Origin: Akanthomyces muscarius
Lineage: Eukaryota > Ascomycota > Sordariomycetes > Hypocreales > Cordycipitaceae
Assembly: GCF_028009165.1 (NCBI RefSeq)
Contig: NC_079241.1
Location: forward strand, 1,612,001 to 1,676,000
DNA: 64,000 nucleotides
Reading direction: 5' to 3'
Part shown: piece after piece, positions 25,976 through 38,409 of the stretch
How the letters are laid out: every line of letters starts with the position of its first letter
Numbering within the stretch: position 1 is the first letter of the stretch
Made by a program: the position numbers and the translations under genes
The notes under the pieces: model-generated
Database searches by the model: none
What the model was told of the DNA's origin: nothing
What the model saw: the letters and a program-made list of their open reading frames with translations, nothing else

Positions 25976-28429
25976 TTAGAGCTTACGATCGGCCCAGCTC
26001 TGGAGGAAGGACTCGAGCGTAGGCTCATAAGTCTTAAGAGTAACCTTGCCAGTAGCCTCGTCCAGGTAGGTGTTGGCCTGAACAAAAACCTTGCGAGGCT
26101 GCTTGTTTGCGAGGACAGTGTCACGGACCTTGGTTCCCCAAAAGTCTAGACCGACGTTGGTCATGCGGTTGTACAGCTCAAGGCCGGACTTGAGGTCAGC
26201 GGTACTCTTGTAGACGTGAAGCTTCTGCAGGTAATCTCCAACGGCTTTTTCACAGAATTAGCGTTTTGAGTAAGAATGGCAGTAGACAGGACTATGAATT
26301 CACTTACCTCGGCGACCAGTTGTGAGAATTTTGGAGCGGTCGAGCTTGATGGTTAGATCGGACAAGTCGTCCTTGGTGTAGTCGAGCTTGCAGAAATCAT
26401 CACCAGCCTCAATGAAGCACTTGAGAATTGAGAAGCGAGCCTGCGAGTGAGCTTGTCCCCACTTCTGGCTCTTGGGATCCCACATCTCGACAGCGCCGAG
26501 ACCTGCCTTGGCCATGCTCAGGTAGCAAGCGTACAGGATATCACCGGCTTCATTGTCCATGTTCTCGGTACCATCCCCGAAACCAAAGATTTTGAGAGTT
26601 TGGAAATCACAGCACAGGTACATGGCGACAAGCTCAGCACGGCACTCCTCGTACGAGGCGGCGATGGCGCCGAATACAGAACCCCAGGTCTCGCCAGGCT
26701 TATACCACGTCGAAATAGGCTTTTGTGTAACAGGGCTAGTAGGGGGGTTGGCCTTGTCAAAGTTGAACACGCCAGGAGCGGTTTCTTGGAGAAGCTTGCC
26801 ACAGCCATGGCCTATCAAATATTAGCATTTTATTGTTCACGTAGCGCAGGTGCAGATCTCAAATTCTCACCAGTCAGCTCGTGGAGGCCAACCTGAACTT
26901 CAAAAGCAGGCTCGCGATATTTGCTATAGATGGCAAGATCCGCCTCTTTGACAAAGGGAATCTTCTCATTGGGGTTGCTGGCTCCCAGGATGTTGCCCAG
27001 GGACACATTCTTGAAACCTTCATTTTGACGAATATCGTCGAAGTTGGGAATGTTGATGCCTGCAGGGATTCCGGCACCGTTGAAAGTAAGAACTTCCAAA
27101 GATGTAAAGTCTGGTGCAAGGAACTTGTCCTTTTCGAAATCGGCACTCCATGGCAGCATAGGGACAAGTCGAGGTGAGGCGTCAACAAGCTCACCAAACG
27201 CACGAGTGCGCTCTTGGTTGACCATGGCGACAAAGCCTTCAAACTCGCCACGAACACCAGCAGGGTCGCGGTAGGTCTCAACAAAGCCAATGTTGCACTC
27301 GATCGCGGGGCTCTTGTCCTTGATCCACCAACGTTGGCTGTCCTTGAAAGAGTTGTGAGAGCCAGTCGAGAAAGCCTTGGCATAAGACAGGTGCATGTTC
27401 TTCTGATTGTCGTTGGCGGCATTCTCGGCAGCAGCCTCGAGGTTCTTGGCGATGTTGGCCATTTCGGTGGCGTAGTCTCCGAAGATGAGCTTGATAGTCT
27501 TTCCCTTCAGGGCACCAGCCTCAACAGTGAACTCGGTCTGCTTGCCAATATCGGTGCCGTCAGCAGGGGCCGACGTGACACCCGACGCAATCAGAATCTC
27601 GTAGCCGTCGCTCTTCTTGCGCAGTCTTGTGTTCTCGGGAAGCAGGTTCTTGTCAGCCATCCAGGTATTGACAGCTTCGATATCAGCCTTGGTAATGTCC
27701 TGGGAATCCGGGTAGTAGGTGGTCGTGTGGCCCTCATCGAGGAAGCCAAGGTGCATCTTGGTCTGCTGAGAGTGGTCAAAGATGGCAGCTTTGCACTTCT
27801 TGTAGTGTTCGGCGGCCTCGGGGACTGAGGCAGCAATCGCATCTACCGACTTCTCGCTGCAGCGCGGCAAGAACTTGGCGTCGCCAAAGCTCTTGAAGTT
27901 GCCCAGGTTGCCGAGGACCTGGACAGCGTATTCGAGGAGCCTCGAGACTTCGTCGGACTCAACTCCAGCCTTGGCGGCGAGAGAAGACCAGTCGCCATTG
28001 CAGCTGTTGTGGATGGCAATGGCAAAGTCAAAGATGGCCTCGGCCTCGAACGAGGTCTGGCGCAATCCAATTCTAGTACCAGCAAAGGCGGCCCTATGAT
28101 TCCTTGTTAGAACCATGCATCTTCGGCATCTTCAAGGTCTGTGGAATATGCGCTTACCGGCTGATGAAGTGGCTGTAGCGCTTCTGCTGATCGGACAGGA
28201 GCTCAAAGTGCTGCTCAATCTTGAGAGGCATGACCAGAGGCGGCTGGTCAGCCAGGTACTGCTGAAGCTCTTTGGGCTGCATTGTGGAAGAATAGCGGGC
28301 AAGAAGCGCTGGAGCAATTGGTCTGCGACGACTGAATGTGAGGCGCGAAATAGAGGCAAAGGGGGCACGCACAGCAACTCTCGATGGCAGCCTTTGAGAG
28401 ATTGCAGTGAGGGGAAGACGGAAAGTCAT
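25976..28429 (-). CDS. Dipeptidyl peptidase III (M49 zinc peptidase)
   Basis: CDS complement(25976..26244, 26308..26811, 26871..28093, 28158..28429); 755 aa from the ATG at 28429. The M49 zinc motif HELTGH falls at residues 495-500 and is split by an intron inside its Gly codon. The second zinc-ligand motif is YEECRAELVAMY. Further family blocks include SDGYEILIASG, YAKAFSTGSHNSFKDSQRWW and NIPNFDDIRQNEGFKNVSLG. The enzyme removes dipeptides from the N-terminus of short peptides, usually in the cytosol. The first 49 residues are basic and hydroxylated with no acidic residue and look like a mitochondrial presequence; a second ATG at 28282 (MQPKELQQYLADQ) matches the start of cytosolic forms. 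Thus two products from one gene are possible. Confidence 0.94.
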
Positions 28430-31400
28430 GAAAAGGTGTGCGACGTGGCGTGTGGGAGCAGCTAGTCTTATGCACGAACGACAGGACTGACCGAATTGAA
28501 TGCCACGCTGCGCTTTCTCACGGCCCGTTGGTACCTAGGTAGGTAGGGTGCGTCACCCGGGGCACCGCCTGACAAGAAGGGTTCGGCAGGCGTGGAGGGC
28601 GGGGGGCCTTGCAAGCTGGAGAGCTGTCGACTTGCCTAATGAAGCTACTGTACGGTGCGACAGATGTGGCCACGGGTTGAATTGGCGTGGGCCTAGCGAG
28701 AGAAGTGGAAATGGTGGCGTGACTATGAAATGAACGAGCTCCGGGCTACTAAAAGCCAGAGGCAACGTATGTTGGTTGGTGGTGATGGTGAGCTGCAGGA
28801 CAAAGTATGGAGTAGTTGTTGGATATTGGCGGACGGACGGCCCGACAAGCTCGTCCACCACTGTACCTTGGCAGCCGGCGACTGGCAGCGGCCGGATTAA
28901 AATTAATGCCACAGCGGGACACCCGAGAGGCACGGCAAACGCTCGTCTCTGTTTTGTCTTTCATGGACTACAATTGACATGAGTATCCAACGTGTTTCTC
29001 TGGCAATGCCAAAAGTTCCAATCCCGTGTCTCGAGTATCGAGTTTGAGGCTGCGCATGGTGCCAATTTACCCCTCCTATGCGTTAGAGCTGACAGCTGGG
29101 AATTCGCACCACCGGGCTTGAAGTTTACCAGCACACGTTACCCACTTGCCGCTGAAAACTGTCACTATAAGCCGCTTCGTGTACTGTAGCCCGCCTTTTC
29201 TAATGATTGTTTAAGCCGAACAATACTTTGACACCGCCAGCGGGGCTGCCCATATTTCGGCCTTCTCGCAGGACCTTTTGTCGCGATTAGTATCGCGGTG
29301 GGGTACTCGGCCACTGCCAATTTTGGTAGGCGTGCATGGAAACAGGCAGAAAGGCGCGGGCATCTCAACCAAAAATGAAGCGAAATTAATATGTGTTGGC
29401 GCATCTATGGTCTGCATGTGAGATTTTAACGCCTGTGGCATAATTCAGCTAAGTGGCTGGGCTGCCCGCCCAATGTGCCGTGCAGCAGAAATTTATGACA
29501 CGTACAGTAATAACGTCTGGCGACTCATCTGCAGTAACACGACAACTGATCAAATAACACGCTGCCAATGCATACAACAGTCGGAAAGACCCGATCAAAC
29601 ATTACATGAACATGAGTTCTGCAACAAAAAGCATTTCAGCTCTAATTGCCGGCAGCTGTAGCCAATTAGCGAAATCCAGGTTGGACTACAGGGTAGGCTC
29701 CGTGTGCCAGCCATGACAGCTGCCAACTCCTCGCAACGACGCGATGCTCTGCAAACGCCCTACGAAAATATGAACGCGACAATCCCAAACTAGAAAGCGA
29801 CAAGACCCGTCTGCCCGAACTTCCATATAGTGACGAGACGTATCAGGCGCATGCCATGATGTACGTCCCATACCCAGGCGCAGCCATTCGAATCTGGCCT
29901 GAATCCGAACGTCGCGGATCGCATACGCAGTACGTAAAAGCCCGTTAGCCAACCCCGAGATTCCTACATTAGCGCCATCTCGCATCTACGGCCCGAACAT
30001 GCATGGATAATCCTCTGTTGCTTCAGCGCGCCTTCCAATCGGGCTTTTAATAACGGCGTTGATGCGACAGACAAAGGGACTACAATTGACCCCATCGCTA
30101 GATCAAGCAGCCACTGTCGCCCCCACGCCAGTGATAGCCCAACTGCATCCTTCGCGACCGTTTGCTGCCTTGACCGCTGATGGACATGGTTGACATTATC
30201 CGTCGGCATTTTACAGAATATGCAGTTTGAACACGTCAAGGAAACCCACGCTGGGCTCGCATTATTGCACACGCAAGTGTTCTTGAAACAGGACATCGTT
30301 TCGGCACATACCTCGTGTCTTGCCCAAAGAAAATGTCCACGACAGCCTGCGAGATCCATGCCAGTCTGCTGGGTCGGGTTACTGACCCTGGTCTCTTCAC
30401 CCCTGTCTCCGCCGTTTTGGCGCACAATGACACAATGTCTCTCTGCCCCTACGGAGTACCTCAGCCTGCATTGCGCTGGGATGTCTCGCTCTACTTTGAC
30501 CACCTGCTCGGTCGGGTCACGAGTTCGACGGTCGTTGGCCAAAGTTTCCCGGTGTCGAGCCAGGAAAGCAAAATGAGATGGGCCCGTGTTTGGCGAAAGC
30601 TCATCTCTTTGAGCAGAGACACGCGGGGCCGGCCCATCACTCTTTGAGTCTTTGGCCATCCCCTATTCTCGATGCCAACGGGCGACCCTGTGGAACCGGA
30701 CGAATTTCTTTGGGACAAGCTACTTAATTTGCTCTCCATTGGGCCCGGCCTTATTCGACGCCCGAAGAGGCATTTATCGCCCTAGAGTGCCGAATGAGGC
30801 GTTATCCACTAAACTGCCGGACGCACCTCCCGGGACGCCGGTGCGCATCCAAAAGCTGTCTCCGGGAGCGAATGGCAGTGCAAAGACCGGGCGGAAGAAG
30901 AACCACACAGGCAGACACACTCCGTTTCGCTCGTCTCAATCACCCTGCAAGCCCACTCACACAGCCGGGCACTGCACGACCCGCCAACCAGCGACAAAGC
31001 CAGCCCAACTGGTCGGAACGGCATCCCCAGCTTTTGTACCAAGTGACCCAAGCAAAAGGTGGACGCTACAAGGTTTTTCCTTTGGCCCCCTTGCAACTGG
31101 GTTGGCTGGAGCCAGGAAACAAAAGGAAGCCACGGCCTCGATTTCTAGCGTCGTTTGATCAATTCCGAACGTCTCCTCCTTGCTCGGCCTTTTTTTGCGC
31201 TTGTCGTCTGTCTGCATACCTTGGACCAGAATTCGCCCGCACGACCCGAACGCGTGGTTTGGTTTTAGCGTCGATCACACCTGCATGACCAGGCCAAGCC
31301 CAACGCCTTACGATAGTCTTCGTAGCTCAGCAGGAGACTGTCAAATCACCGTCTCGTCGCACAGCGCCTTCCAGCTAGTACTAATACGTTTGCTCGCCCT

Positions 31401-31432
31401 CCACCGTCAGCTTCGTCTCCCTCTTGCCGAAA
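28430..31432. other. Three-kilobase intergenic region, no gene seen
   Basis: Divergent promoters of DPP III and gluconokinase at its edges. A GGTACCTAGGTAGGTAGG cluster lies at about 28530-28547. The longest ORF (231 codons, minus strand, 29964-30659) has no recognisable domain and I do not accept it as a gene. Confidence 0.5.
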
Positions 31433-32183
31433 ATGCTGTCCTACGATTCCCCAGTTGCTGCCAAAGGGCAAGACGCTCCATCGCCAGCTTCTTTACCAAC
31501 CACCATTGTCGGTTCTGCTAAGCAATCAAGCGCCGCTCAGATGGGTTCCGATGCTCCTGCTACGGTTCAGGACCAGCCGTCCCAGTATCATCATATCTGG
31601 CTCGTCACAGGACCTGCTGGATGTGGCAAGACGACGATTGCTGAGCACATTGCAGACGCCAATAGCATGCCGTATATTGAAGGCGATTCCGTGAGTCAAA
31701 GCTTGCCGCCTTCACCCTCAAGTGGCGGCTAACAAAGACGTACAGTATCACACGGCTACCAATGTGGAAAAGATGAGAACTGGTGTGCCATTGACAGATG
31801 CGGACAGATGGGACTGGCTCACGCAGCTTCGCGACGAGTCTATGCGCCGGCTCAGCGAGGGAGCGCACGGTGTCGTTGTGACTTGCTCAGCTCTGAAGCG
31901 CAAGTACAGAGACGTCATTCGGGTCGCGGCGTACTACGATAGCAGCATCCTGATTCACTTCATCTACCTGGATGCGCCAGCAGAAGTGCTTCTGCAACGA
32001 GTCTCTGCGCGCCAAGGTCACTACATGGGAGCCGACATGGTGCAGAGCCAGTTTGACATTTTGGAGCGTCCGTCCGCCGACGAGAAGGATGTCTTCAGCA
32101 TCGACGTCAGCCGATCCATTGAAGAAGTCAAGCGAGACGCGCTCGCTCAGGTCCACGAGGTGATGGATGCAGAGAGCGCCTGA
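31433..32183 (+). CDS. Gluconokinase (GntK type)
   Basis: CDS join(31433..31690, 31746..32183); 231 aa. The ATG at 31433 is preceded by CCGAAA. An N-terminal extension of about 50 Ser/Ala/Pro-rich residues precedes the kinase domain. The P-loop is GPAGCGKTT. The intron sits directly after EGDS, before YHTATNVEKM, in the conserved substrate-binding block. Further markers are VVVTCSALKRKYRDVIR, FIYLDAPAEVLLQRVSARQGHYMG and QFDILERP, the standard GntK blocks. It phosphorylates D-gluconate to 6-phosphogluconate, feeding the pentose phosphate pathway. Confidence 0.94.
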
Positions 32184-33569
32184 TCATCTGCCTCGTTTAC
32201 GCCATGTCAGATGCAGTCGATGCTGGGGTGGAACAGCACAAGACCACTAGTACCGTCTTTTTTTTTAATGCATGATTTTTAGAACACGCCTGCGCGGTTT
32301 CGGGCTTACAACATTGGGACAGGAAGAGCAGGAAACATGCAGACAGGGGGGCGGCTAAAGAGGTGCAGCGCATGCTTCTTTGTCGTCACCTTGTCTCAGA
32401 TTAATATCTCTGGGCTGAGCCTGGGGATTCCAGGTTTTCTTTTTCGCTTCTTGTACAGAAGGCATGACTGCGGGCTTGGCAGCTGGAGAACGATTCGGCA
32501 ATGTACTTTTTTGTTTTGTTTCGCATTGGCTAATACATAGACAGGCTTGTCTGTACTTTCCTGTCATTTTTGCTTTTTTCCCTTGCAGCTTAGAAAGTAG
32601 AGAGGGCCGCTAGACAATAAAATAGACCAGAGCGTGGGCGACTGCGCACCAATCACTTTTTGCTTCCTCACACCTGATAAGATGGACATGTCCAATCGAC
32701 TTCTCCGCGCCTTACTTTCGTCGATGCTGGGGTAAATACCCTGTCTCTGTCAGTTGTGCTATGCAGATGGGCATGCGGACGCTCCGTCATCATACATCGG
32801 ACAGGGCAGTATGCAGTGTGACATGTAAGTGGCCCCCCTGCCGGCGCGGTCAAAGCATTCGGCTATCATGCTTCCCGAACAAAGATGCATGGGTTCGTAC
32901 TCTATTATATAAACCAATTTTTATTTATTTTTTCGCCTTGCTGTTTGTCTGCCCGGACTGTTCTATAAGCCAAGTCTAAAACTTGACAGCCCATCTATGC
33001 TGAGATGACAGAAAACTTCCCACCCACACCGACACGATTGACGATGTGCGGGAACGCAGGCTATTTCAATTCTGCCTTGTCTTGTCCCGCTGCATGCGTC
33101 CCCCGCATCCCTGTACCGACAGCTTGCATGCATGACGCAAGGTTCGGGCTTCTGGGGTCACGGGTGGCGCACCTGCACGCTGCCCCCACGGAAATCTTGC
33201 GTGCCCAAAACGGGCGGGTAGCCTCGTCTACCATGACAAGGAAAAACAACGATCCGGAAAACCAGAATTCTTCATTCCCCCATGGTTCGTGTTACATTTC
33301 TCTTTCTCCTCTCTCTTTCCTCGCGGGGTAAGCAGGTCTCTCTCTGTCCCTTGCTCAGACCACGACCACAGATAGCGTGAGCTTCATCCTGCTCGGTTTC
33401 GTAGCTTGCATATTCAAACAAGCCCTCTCTATAGCCAGATGTGTGCAAAAGAAAACAAAAAGGAAATCGAGACAAGTAGTCGTAAAATCGAAAAAAAAAG
33501 ACTCGCTAGATGTGATTCCATATGCAGTGTATTTCTTTTGTATTTTCTTTTGTATTTCTTTTCTTTGCT
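32184..33569. other. Convergent 3' intergenic region
   Basis: 3' UTR space of gluconokinase and the E2 gene; several T/A runs; no coding evidence. Confidence 0.55.
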
Positions 33570-35124
33570 TTAGCGGAGATGCATGACCATGACGTCGGGC
33601 TCCTCGACGACGCTGCGGACAACGTCGGCCGCGCGGGCCATGGTCGCGCCGTCGACGACGCGGTGGTCGGCGCTCCAGCTAAAGTTGCAAATCTGCTTCT
33701 TGACGATGTTGTCGTGCTCGTCAAACGCGGGGACGGTGCGCATGCGGCCGATGCCGAGGATGGCGACCTCGCGCTCGACAATAACGGGGCTGAGGTAGGT
33801 GCCGCCAATGTTGCCAATGTTGGAGACGGTGATGGTGCCGCCGGCCATGTCGGCGGGGGCCAGCTTACCCTGCTGGGCGAGCGCCTGCAGGCGGTTGAGC
33901 TCGGCGGCGATGGCGACGATGTTGAGGCTGCCGACGTTTTTTATGACGGGCACGACCAGGCCCTGCGGGGCGTCCATGGCGACGCCGATGTTGTGCTGGG
34001 AGCGCATGACTAGCGAGGGCTTGTTGTTGCTGGCGGCGTCGAGCTCGACGCGCGCGTTGAGGATCGGGAACTGGTACAGCGCCAGGGAGACGGCCTTGAT
34101 GATGAAGGGCAGGTAGGACAGCTTGGAGAGCGCGCCGCCCTCGGCCGGCGTCTTGGCGAGGACCTTGTTGAGGCGGCCGCGCAGGCTGACGAGGTCCGAG
34201 AAGTCGACCTCGTCGGCGTAGAGAAAGTGGGGGATGGTGAGGGAGCGCGACATGCTCTTGAACATCATCTGCTGCGTCGTCGTGAGCGGCTGTCGCGTCT
34301 CCGTCTGTACGGCGGAGTCGGTCGGCGCCGCCGAAGCGGGTGCCGCCGGCCCGGCGTCTCTGTTCTGGACAAACTTGAGAATGTCCTCCTTGGTGACGCG
34401 GCCGTCCCTGCCGGTGCCGTCAATGTCGTTGATGTCAACGTTGCGCTCCTTGGAGAGGTGGCGCACCGCGGGCGTCGAGATGGCGGCGCCCTTGCCCTTT
34501 TGCTTTGGCGGCGCTGCCGCCGCGGCGGGCGATTCTGTAGGAGTAGAGACGGGGGCCGGCGCAGGAGACTGGGCCTCGGCCGGGGCGGGAGCTGAGGGCG
34601 CTGCCTCCTTGGCGGGGGGTGCCTCTGCATCTGCGGCGCCGCCCTGAATGTCAATGTCGACAAAGGGCTTGCCGACCTTGGCCATCTCGCCGGCCTCGTA
34701 GTAGAGCTTCTTGACGGTGCCGGTGAAGCGCGAGGTGATTTCGACCGAGGCCTTGTCGCTCTGGACCTCGCAGAGCGGGGAGAATTCCTCGACGCGGGCG
34801 CCGGGCTCGACGAACCACTGGATGACCTCGCATTCGACGATTCCTGTATGCGGTGGGGTGGTTAGCAGGCGTCATTCAACCAAACAGAGAAAATAGCAAT
34901 ATATTGGAAAAGGAAAATAACACGACAAAGATGAGACGGAGGAAGAAATACACACCTTCACCGATATCCGCCAGCAAGACAGGCTTGATTGCGCACAAGC
35001 GTCTGGACTCGGAGAACCATCTGGGGACCCCGGACTGTGGTGTTTTGCCCATGGCGACGCGGCCGACGGCCTTGGAAGCTCCCCATTGCGAGCGGAGGGC
35101 TCTCGATCCACGCTGGAGGAACAT
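33570..35124 (-). CDS. Branched-chain 2-oxoacid dehydrogenase E2 (lipoamide acyltransferase)
   Basis: CDS complement(33570..34843, 34956..35124); 480 aa. Exon 1 encodes a basic mitochondrial presequence and the start of the lipoyl domain (KPVLLADIGEG). Exon 2 continues GIVECEVIQWFVEPGARV, with the lipoylated Lys in SDKASVEI. A Pro/Ala-rich linker precedes the E3-binding domain (STPAVRHLSKERNVDINDID, GRVTKEDILKFV). The catalytic domain has PHFLYADEVDFSDLVSLR, GLVVPVIKNV and the active site FSWSADHRVVDGATMA (HxxxDG). The single lipoyl domain and the FLYADEVD block favour the branched-chain enzyme over pyruvate dehydrogenase E2. It acts in Leu/Ile/Val breakdown in the mitochondrial matrix. Confidence 0.93.
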
Positions 35125-36264
35125 GGCTATTTTCTTTTCCTGGGTGATGTGCTTGGAAGGAGAAAAAAATATCGGTGTGAGAACCCAACGATATTGGAAA
35201 GCGACGAGGGAGAAGAAGAGAAACAAAAGAGACGGCGCAGCCAATTGCGGGCAGATGAATAATTGTTGCAGCAGCGCGGCTCAAGACACGACGCATTCAG
35301 TCGGCATTGTTGGTCTATGGGGAAGAGGGCCCCGCGAATAGCCGAGTCCGGGGCACCGAACGCCAAGCTGCAACTGGCTTAAGCCGCGGTGGCAGTGAGA
35401 CAGCCCACTGAAGCCCGCGAAGCTTGGAGGGCAGATGGGTTAGGTACAATGCAAAGCATGGGTCAGTGAATTATTGGTAATTTTTGTTTTGTTTTCAATG
35501 TAAACTGTCATGATCCATACATGAAAAGGTGCTCAGCTCTCTGGAACTGGCAACGCCCAGGATGGCAAAGTGTCTACCAATGTATATACGTAGTGGCGGA
35601 AGAGACAAAAATTGCAAAATGTCAATAAATGCTAGGCAGCATACAGAAGCTCCGAGGCGTAATGCATTCGTTTTATTATTTCAGTTGTTAATTGCCATTT
35701 AGGAAGCGCCATCCTGCGTGTCCAGCAATCGACAGATGTGTTGCATATCGAGCGACTTGCCCTGCTCCACTGAACCGTTCCTGAGGAACGTCACTGATAT
35801 CACCAGAAAGTTTACTGTACATGGGACAAACGTTCTGTGCAGAAAAACCAACTTATCCGTCCGTAAATTCTCAGAAAGAGGAACCGATTTTTTCGAAATG
35901 CTGCTTCAGTAACGAAGAAGAGCAAACACCTGGTTGTGCTGACTTGCAACAAATCACCGTGCTCCTCGATACAGTAAGTAGACCTACCAAGCAATAATGA
36001 ACCGGCAGTGGCACAACGACCGCGTTCTAGAGCACGAATACCATTAATTTCAACGTCATGAAGAATGAACGTAAAAATGTCCCTGGAGAACTACAAGATT
36101 CCCCCCGAAACTTTTCAAGGCTCTATTGTGCACCACAGTACCCCAACACCAGGCCCGCTTTCCGACAGACCGTTGGCCCCAGAAAAAAACCGCCAACTCC
36201 TTCAGGGAGCTGCCATTTGGTCATCTCCAACTTCATTAACCACCACACCCCCGCGCCCAGAACC
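35125..36264. other. Divergent promoter region of the E2 gene and ATP10
   Basis: About 1.1 kb; no protein, RNA or repeat recognised. Confidence 0.5.
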
Positions 36265-37449
36265 ATGTCATCACGGCGCATCGGTCTGGCCACCGCCAGA
36301 AGCCTTACAAGACGCATCCCACAACAACTGGCCGCCTCACCATCATTATGCGCCCGCTGCCAATGGCACCGCAGCTTCACAGCGACGGCCGCGCCTCTCG
36401 CGGCGCGCCCCGAGAAGCCGGCTGCTGGTGCCTCCATGGACCCTCAGGCCGAGATTGCCGGCCCGGCCATCGAGGCACCGCGCAGCTACGGCAAGCGCTT
36501 CGACGGCGTCTTCACGCCCAAGCCTCTGCCGCGGCCGATTGGCATGCCGCTACCCCCACGACCCGGCGAGAACACGGGCATCGACAGCCGCACGCGCGAG
36601 CAGCGCAAAAAGGACTTTGCCGACTGGGACAAGCACCTGGCACGGCGAAAGGAACTGTAAGAACTTGAAATCCGAGGAGAATTCTACCGCAGGTGGATAC
36701 GATGCTAACATGGGGAACCTAGCACTGCTCAACTTTCACGACCATACTTTCGCGACTGGAATAACCTCAAGTACCACGACGGCAAATCCTTCATTGCCCC
36801 GCCGCGGCTCTTCAAGGCCGAATTCTCCCTCTTCTTCCCCAACCTCTACGGCCAGACGATCCTCAAGACCGACAAGGAACCCCGCGACACCACGCCGCTC
36901 CTCGCCGGGAAGGCGTCCATCGTGTCCGTCTTTAGCAGCCAGTGGGCCGAGTCCCAGGCCGACAGCTTCACGGCCGCCAAGGCCAACCCGCAGCTGCAGG
37001 CCATCCTCAAGCAGCATGGCGGCGGCAGCGGCGGTGACGGCCTCGCGCAGGTAGTGCGCGTCAACTACGAGGACAATGCGGGCAAGGCCTGGCTGGTGCG
37101 TCTCTTCATGGGCTCCCTGCGCAGGCGCTTCCCCGAGCACGAGTGGGACAAGTACTTTCTCGTGCGCCGCGGCATCACCGACCACATCCGCGAATGCATC
37201 GGCCTGCTCAACACAAAGGTCGGCTATACCTACCTCGTCGACCAGCACTGCCGCGTCCGCTGGGCGGCCAGCGGCAACAGCAACCCCGAGGAGATGGAGG
37301 GCCTGAACCGCGGTCTCGTCAGACTGGTCGAGGGCATCAAGGCCGAGGCCCTGCTGCCCTCGACAGCCAGAGAGCCTGTCCTGGGGAGAAAAGCCATGAA
37401 GGATCTCGCCGAGAAGCGAGGAACCGACAAGGTCGAGGCATCAACATAA
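36265..37449 (+). CDS. ATP10: Mitochondrial ATP synthase assembly factor Atp10
   Basis: CDS join(36265..36656, 36723..37449); 372 aa. The N-terminus MSSRRIGLATARSLTRR is a mitochondrial presequence. Exon 1 ends DWDKHLARRKEL; the GTAAGA donor overlaps an in-frame TAA, so splicing of the 66-nt intron is needed. Exon 2 begins TAQLSRPYFRDWNNLKYHDG and contains PRLFKAEFSLFFPNLYGQTI, ASIVSVFSSQWAESQ, HEWDKYFLVRRGITDHIREC and YTYLVDQHCRVRWAASGNSN, all typical of the Atp10 family. Atp10 helps assemble subunit 6 into the F0 sector at the inner membrane. The 3' end is 153 bp from the convergent GOS1 stop. Confidence 0.94.
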
Positions 37450-37602
37450 ACCCACAGCATGTAAAAAAAGGCATTGTACATTATATTAGAAATAACCCCA
37501 AATAATAGCATATAGATGGAAACAATCCGCTGATACCCTTTTGCCAAACTATTCCAATAACGCCGTCATGTGCAGATAAGAACAGGTCCCTCAGACTCCC
37601 TT

Positions 37603-38409
37603 TTACAGGAAAAACCAGAAAAACACAAAGCAAAACGCAATAAATGCGCCCATGATGATGCCATCGCGCCTCTTCTTGGCTGATATCCTGCCGATGAGGG
37701 TGTTGATGCCGGGCACCTGGCTCGCGGCGCCGGTGATGCGGCGCTGGATGCTGGAGAGCGTCTCGCGCTGCAGGACAAAGTTGTCGTTGACGGCGTACGC
37801 CTGGCTGAGGACGCTGTCGGCCATGTTGTGGCTGTTGTCGATGCGGTTGCGTTCGTCGAGCATGTAATCGGCCTCGGCCGCCTCGGGGTTGTTGGCGCGG
37901 TACTCGTCGATGTCGGAGCGGACGTTGGTCAGGAGGTTGGCACGGTCGCGCGCCTGCTGCAGGTTGGACCGCAGGCGGGCCAGGTCCTTTTTGTGCGCCG
38001 ACAGCTTCTCGCGCAGCAGGGAGAGGTTGTTTTGCTTGAGCGCTGAGGATGTGAGCGCTGCCTCTGAGTCGAGGAGGCGGGCGAGCTGGCTGATTGTTGA
38101 TTCGCGCTGTCAACCAAGGTTAGCGCCGCGTCTGATGAGGGTGGCACTGCGGCGTCGTCACCTTTTCTAGCAGTTCCTCAATCTTGGTTTCTGTTGTGCG
38201 CTCCTCTTGCGTCGGCTTGGGTGGGATGGAGGCTGCCGTCGCAAACTGTGAATACGTGTGGAATTGAGTCTCGGTCTGGAATAGAGGCAAGGGTTAGCTT
38301 CCCTCGGATAGCAACAGGCCCGCCGGCCGTCATCACCTACCTGCGTCTCTAGCGAGCGAGCTTGTTGTCGAAGCTGGGCCCAGCCAGCATTTCCTGATGA
38401 TGCAGACAT
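37603..38409 (-). CDS. GOS1: Golgi Qb-SNARE Gos1
   Basis: CDS complement(37603..38106, 38162..38275, 38341..38409); 228 aa. Exon 1 (23 codons) is MSASSGNAGWAQLRQQARSL plus ETQ; exon 2 (38 codons) ends in TKIEELLEK. Exon 3 carries the coiled-coil, the SNARE motif (around DSVLSQAYAVNDNFVLQRET, with SSIQRRITGA following), the family block VPGINTLIGRISAKKRRD, and a C-terminal tail anchor (GIIMGAFIAFCFVFFWFFL). Gos1/GOS28 works in intra-Golgi and retrograde fusion with Sed5, Ykt6 and Sft1. Intron phases are 0 throughout. Gene length and the very short lumenal end agree with the family. Confidence 0.94.

Noticed and set aside
29964..30659. Minus-strand 231-codon frame
   Set aside because: No recognisable domain, scattered Cys and Arg, no splice or promoter support; more likely chance.
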